Origin: Cycas panzhihuaensis
Taxonomy: Eukaryota; Cycadophyta
NCBI GenBank assembly: GCA_023213395.1
Contig: CM041465.1
Coordinates: forward strand, 149,365,741-149,429,740
DNA: 64,000 nucleotides
Direction of reading: 5' to 3'
Within the stretch, counting starts at the first letter, position 1. Each line of letters opens with the position of its first letter. This document shows, in pieces, positions 60,450 to 64,000 of the stretch. The notes below the pieces were generated by a model that was not told the DNA's origin, made no database searches, and saw only the letters and a program-made list of their open reading frames with translations. The translations under genes were made by a program, and so were the position numbers.

Positions 60450-61344
60450 TAATGAATAACCATCATTTAGGATATTTATGTTCTTTATTCTACTTTTGGT
60501 TACAATGAAAGCATAACCCTTTCAATCATTTCTCATCCATCTCTTGGGAAGTCATTCATCGCACACCAGGAAACTACAATTGTGGTCACTTTTTTAGGAA
60601 TGTTCGTGGGAGGGGTCAAGATTCCTTATTTTTTACTTTAATATATTGAGTAAAATTGATAACTATAGAGATGTTATTAGGTTTTAAGAGTCACAAATCA
60701 TGTCTAATATTATCTTGTAACCCACTAATATATAACTTAAATAATTTATTCTAAAAAAGACCATTAACCCTTGTAGAGAGATGTTGGTACTCTGATGCAT
60801 AAGCTAAAACTATCCCCTCTTGTATGACTTTAGCTAACTAATTAAAGTAGTCATGATCCCAAGTACTATCATATTGAGCTATAAGATCCTTGACAAAACC
60901 CTCCCATTAATAACCGAGCCTGCCAATTATTTTCATAATGCATTGGTACCATTAGTAATGTTCAGTTTCCATGTGTAGAGAAGTAAGAGGGATATTCTTA
61001 TCCACTGGAACTTGATGAAGAGAAAAGTATTGTTTTATTTAGGTGATCCAGGTATGTACATCTGTGTCATTAAACTTCTTGATTTCTACCTTGGGAAGGA
61101 AGTTAGGATGGAAGCACCTGCTGTCATTATCTTCATCTTCTTTAACAAAACGACCCTTACATATATGAGTAGTATCATCAAATTCAATATTTTCTTCCTT
61201 AAAAGGTTTTATGGTTGTGAGCTTTAGCATTACTACTTCAAATTTTTCACTAAAGTTAATTTGGATTTATAATATATCTCCTCGAAGTTATTTAATAGCA
61301 TCATTGAGATCTTGAGTCTAGCTAAGGTTCATCTTAGGGGCCAT
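60450..61344 (-). pseudogene. Gypsy G gag, broken
   Basis: ATG at 61344 opens MAPKMNLS*TQDLNDAIK. KKFNDTDVHTWITQIKQYF (about 61040-61090) is the Retrotrans_gag core (F.G.....W.....YF). A knuckle LCFHCNQK*NKEHKYP near 60500 has its last Cys changed to Tyr. An acidic stretch with Thr/Ser precedes the protease. Confidence 0.85.
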
Positions 61345-62223
61345 TTATTCACAAAACCTAAGTTGAATCCTAGTTGATAAATGTGAACGAAATGGATTTG
61401 ATGGGGTGTCTATAGACTATTATCTCCAAAGTTTTATAATAAGGAAATATGGATTTTTTTTTTTTTTTTTTGCTTTTTTACTTTTTCTTACTTTTGCTTT
61501 CTTAGTTTTTTGCCTTTTACTTTTTATAATCCACTGATTGACTATGTGCACATGAACAGATGAAAAATTGGCTAAACATACTAGATTTAATAAATTGATG
61601 ATGATTGACCCACTGACTGACTAAGTGCACATATTAGGTATATGATTGTTTGGTTTGTAGGCCCTCTAATATGCTGATCCCAAGCATAAATAGTATTAAT
61701 TTATAGAGGCTAATGCTCTACTCTATAGTTGTACTACCCCATCTCTAGGATACGTGGAGAGTAACTTCATGAGGCTAATCGCTTATCAATGCATTATAAA
61801 TTATAGATAACCAATATGGTTCCTATGGTCACTTATACTAGGAAGGCTTATTTAAAGGGTCCTCCTATATACCCATAGGTATGTGGAGGCATAATTTTGT
61901 AGATGACTTCTATCTAAGGCTTGATTCAAGAGTCTGATATCCAATTCTTCACATAAGGGACAGAAAAGCCACAATGTGTTTAGCCCAAAATGATAGATCC
62001 TCATGATGTTTATAGATCCTTAGCATAAGGTCTCTATCTAAATGCAAAAGAAAACTACCCGGTGGCAATGTTAGGGTAGTTGCCCAATTGTAGTGTTGTC
62101 TACCCCCTAAAAGCAAAGTGACTAAGCAAAAATTAAAAGAGAATAGGTATTGATAGGAAAAAAATGATGAAATATTTTTTGATTATTTAATACCTTTAAC
62201 TCTCCCAAAGGGTATGGATTGAC
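61345..62223 (-). other. Gypsy G leader, non-coding
   Basis: Sequence between primer site and gag; T-rich tract at about 61450-61500; no gene recognised. Confidence 0.55.
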
Positions 62224-62224
62224 C

Positions 62225-62236
62225 ACTCTAATACCA
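62225..62236 (-). other. Primer-binding site of Gypsy G
   Basis: Minus strand reads AGTGGTATTAGAGTGG near the LTR end, an iMet-type site. Confidence 0.8.
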
Positions 62237-62387
62237 CTTGGTAGGATACCACTCCTTAATGATAATTACATACCAACATAATATATAAAAAAACTCCAAA
62301 ATAAATACTTGTATTGTAAGACCTTTTGATGGGGTAACTTCCCAATTACATGTAATAATAATGATATTTAAGATATCCTGCTCTAAG

Positions 62388-62685
<298 letters not shown>

Positions 62686-62793
62686 GGCTCTATGCTCACT
62701 ACACAACCTCCTACTTATCCATGTGGGATATTATATGAACATATATAGTGTTCAATGACCACTACACAACCTTCTACTTATGCATGTGGGATA
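62686..62793 (+). repeat. Partial tandem duplication in G 5' LTR
   Basis: CACTACACAACCT(C/T)CTACTTAT.CATGTGGGATATTA occurs twice (about 62696-62731 and 62759-62793), but only once in the other LTR (about 51986-52021). Confidence 0.8.
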
Positions 62794-62909
62794 TTAAGAA
62801 GATGGAAGAAGTAGAAGAAATAGAAGATATAAGAGAAGATAAGAGATAGAAGAAGTAGAAGATATAAGAGAATATAAAGGAAGGTAAGTTAGGGGTTGGA
62901 TCCCTAACA

Positions 62910-62960
62910 ATAATGATCATGCCTGATGTTATTAGACTAAGAGTAGGAGGCCTAAAATCA
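62910..62960 (+). repeat. Repeat X copy 2, continuation after Gypsy G
   Basis: AGGAGGCCTAAAATCA resembles GGAGGCCCAAAGTCA at 34139. Similarity is short. Confidence 0.4.
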
Positions 62961-63519
62961 CAAAAATAGACCATCATAATTATGTGACTTGAGGATGAGT
63001 TGTGGGAGCTTAAAGTTTAGAAATAAGTACTCTTAGATTTATTTCATATGCCTACACTCAAGGGCATATTCTTTAGGAGAGTTTTTGGTTAGTTAAGTGG
63101 TGAATACCCTCTAAGCAATTTAATTTTTCCACCAAAAAGATAAGTTCTCATGTTTTAATTTTATATGGTTTTTTTTAATTATATGATCATTATCTTACTC
63201 ATGTTTAACCATTCCTTTTATGAGATATTATACATTATGATGATGATGATGCTTGGATATGTATTTATCCCTATATTATAGAGAATATAATATTTGCATA
63301 TTGATATCACATAGAGTACTCATATAATCATGATTCCCTAGGTTCTTAACATGGTATATCACCTATCTATCTTATGGTTTCAATGTATTACATTTTTATT
63401 AGGCCCAAGGATCCTTGAAGGGGTCATTACAATAGGTATAAAAGCAGTTATTTTACCACTATTTTATGGATGCAAGAAGTAGGATTGTTATAATAAACCA
63501 CCTTTCCACCACCTATAAA
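62961..63519. other. Unassigned AT-rich sequence
   Basis: No gene recognised. A stretch near 63436-63450 resembles a primer-binding site by chance (AGGTATAAAAGCAG), but coding similarity just downstream makes this unlikely. Confidence 0.35.
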
Positions 63520-63524
63520 CTAAT

Positions 63525-63640
63525 GGACAAGCTACATACTTTAATAAATCTTTGAAAAGTATTCTACTAAAGATAGTTGAAGACAATAAGGTTTGGCATA
63601 CCCATCTACACCATATCCTTTAGGCCTACTACAAAAAGGA
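63525..63640 (+). pseudogene. Gypsy integrase remnant
   Basis: Plus strand reads GQATYFNKSLKSILLKIVED then NKVWHTHLHHIL*AYYK. This is the GQ.E..NK.LK.IL.K.V.....W...L..ALWAYR region of plant Ty3/Gypsy integrase after the catalytic Glu, which is not preserved here. The Trp of ALWAY is a stop. Flanking sequence is not readable. Confidence 0.7.
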
Positions 63641-64000
63641 AAAGGTAGTAACTAGTTTTACATATTTTTCCTCTTATCTAAGGACAAGAATGTATACTCA
63701 TAATATAGTTATAAATACCTTTATTCCATATAGCCATATAATGTTAGTTATCTAATAGGGACTAACTATAAATATCACATTCTAACCTTGAGTATATTTA
63801 AGAACATAGAGAGTAATAACTAAGATGATTAAATTCCATCAAATGCATCTTAAAATCTTTTTTTACTACAAAGTTTAATACTCTATATACTAAAGAGATG
63901 ATTTGATTCTCCTTTTCAATGGAACCATTATAATTCTTGGCATTGATGAAGGAAGGATGGATCTAGGAGATAAATCACTCACATGCACACAATTGCAACA
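63641..64000. other. Unassigned sequence to window end
   Basis: AT-rich, no coding sequence recognised on either strand; probably further decayed transposon. Confidence 0.35.

Noticed and set aside
63436-63450. Primer-binding-site-like AGGTATAAAAGCAG on the plus strand
   Set aside because: Gypsy integrase similarity begins less than 100 bp downstream, which does not fit a position just after a 5' LTR.

Overview
The window looks like repeat-rich, AT-rich nuclear DNA of a land plant. The evidence is Ty1/Copia and Ty3/Gypsy LTR retrotransposons primed by initiator tRNA-Met (TGGTATCAGAGC-type sites), a plant LINE with a C-terminal RNase H domain, a TRIM element, and captured fragments of plant-type cytosolic pyruvate kinase and probably APC8/CDC23. 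I see no intact host gene, no tRNA or rRNA gene and no CRISPR array. Almost all recognisable sequence is transposon, nested in several layers and decayed, with many Trp and Gln codons turned into stops. The species cannot be named from the window.

Layout. 1-3372: end of a non-autonomous Copia-type element 'H' (gag, RNase H-like tail, 223 bp 3' LTR). 5210-11828: a full-length but dead LINE with a 12 bp target-site duplication (TSD), carrying a 312 bp TRIM element at 7715-8026. 13705-34165: an old repeat 'X' split by Copia 'C' (15350-33879, minus). C's gag is in turn split by two related minus-strand Copia elements, A1 (16850-24314, TSD CTTAT) and A2 (24448-31914, TSD ATAAG). Removing A1 and A2 restores C's gag reading frame across both sites. 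34313-40942: two copies of LTR 'D', with Copia 'E' (35425-39313, minus) between them. 42622-62960: a second copy of X split by Copia 'B' (43185-50293, minus, TSD AAAAA) and by a chromodomain Gypsy element 'G' (51731-62909, minus). Copia 'F' (52081-56954, plus, TSD AGAAG) sits inside G's 3' LTR. A small Gypsy integrase relic lies at about 63525-63640.

The most interesting feature is the A1/A2/B Copia family. Between primer-binding site and gag, A2 carries a pyruvate kinase coding fragment antisense to the element, with intron-free coding sequence on the part that can be read. A1 carries, at the equivalent place, a fragment resembling the N-terminus of APC8/CDC23, and B carries unrelated higher-GC sequence there. 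This looks like a retrotransposon lineage that repeatedly picks up host gene sequence at one position in its leader. Their LTRs also share two adjacent inverted repeats. Elements H and C form a second theme: related gag, similar LTRs and gag followed by only an RNase H remnant, suggesting a non-autonomous gag-bearing Copia group.
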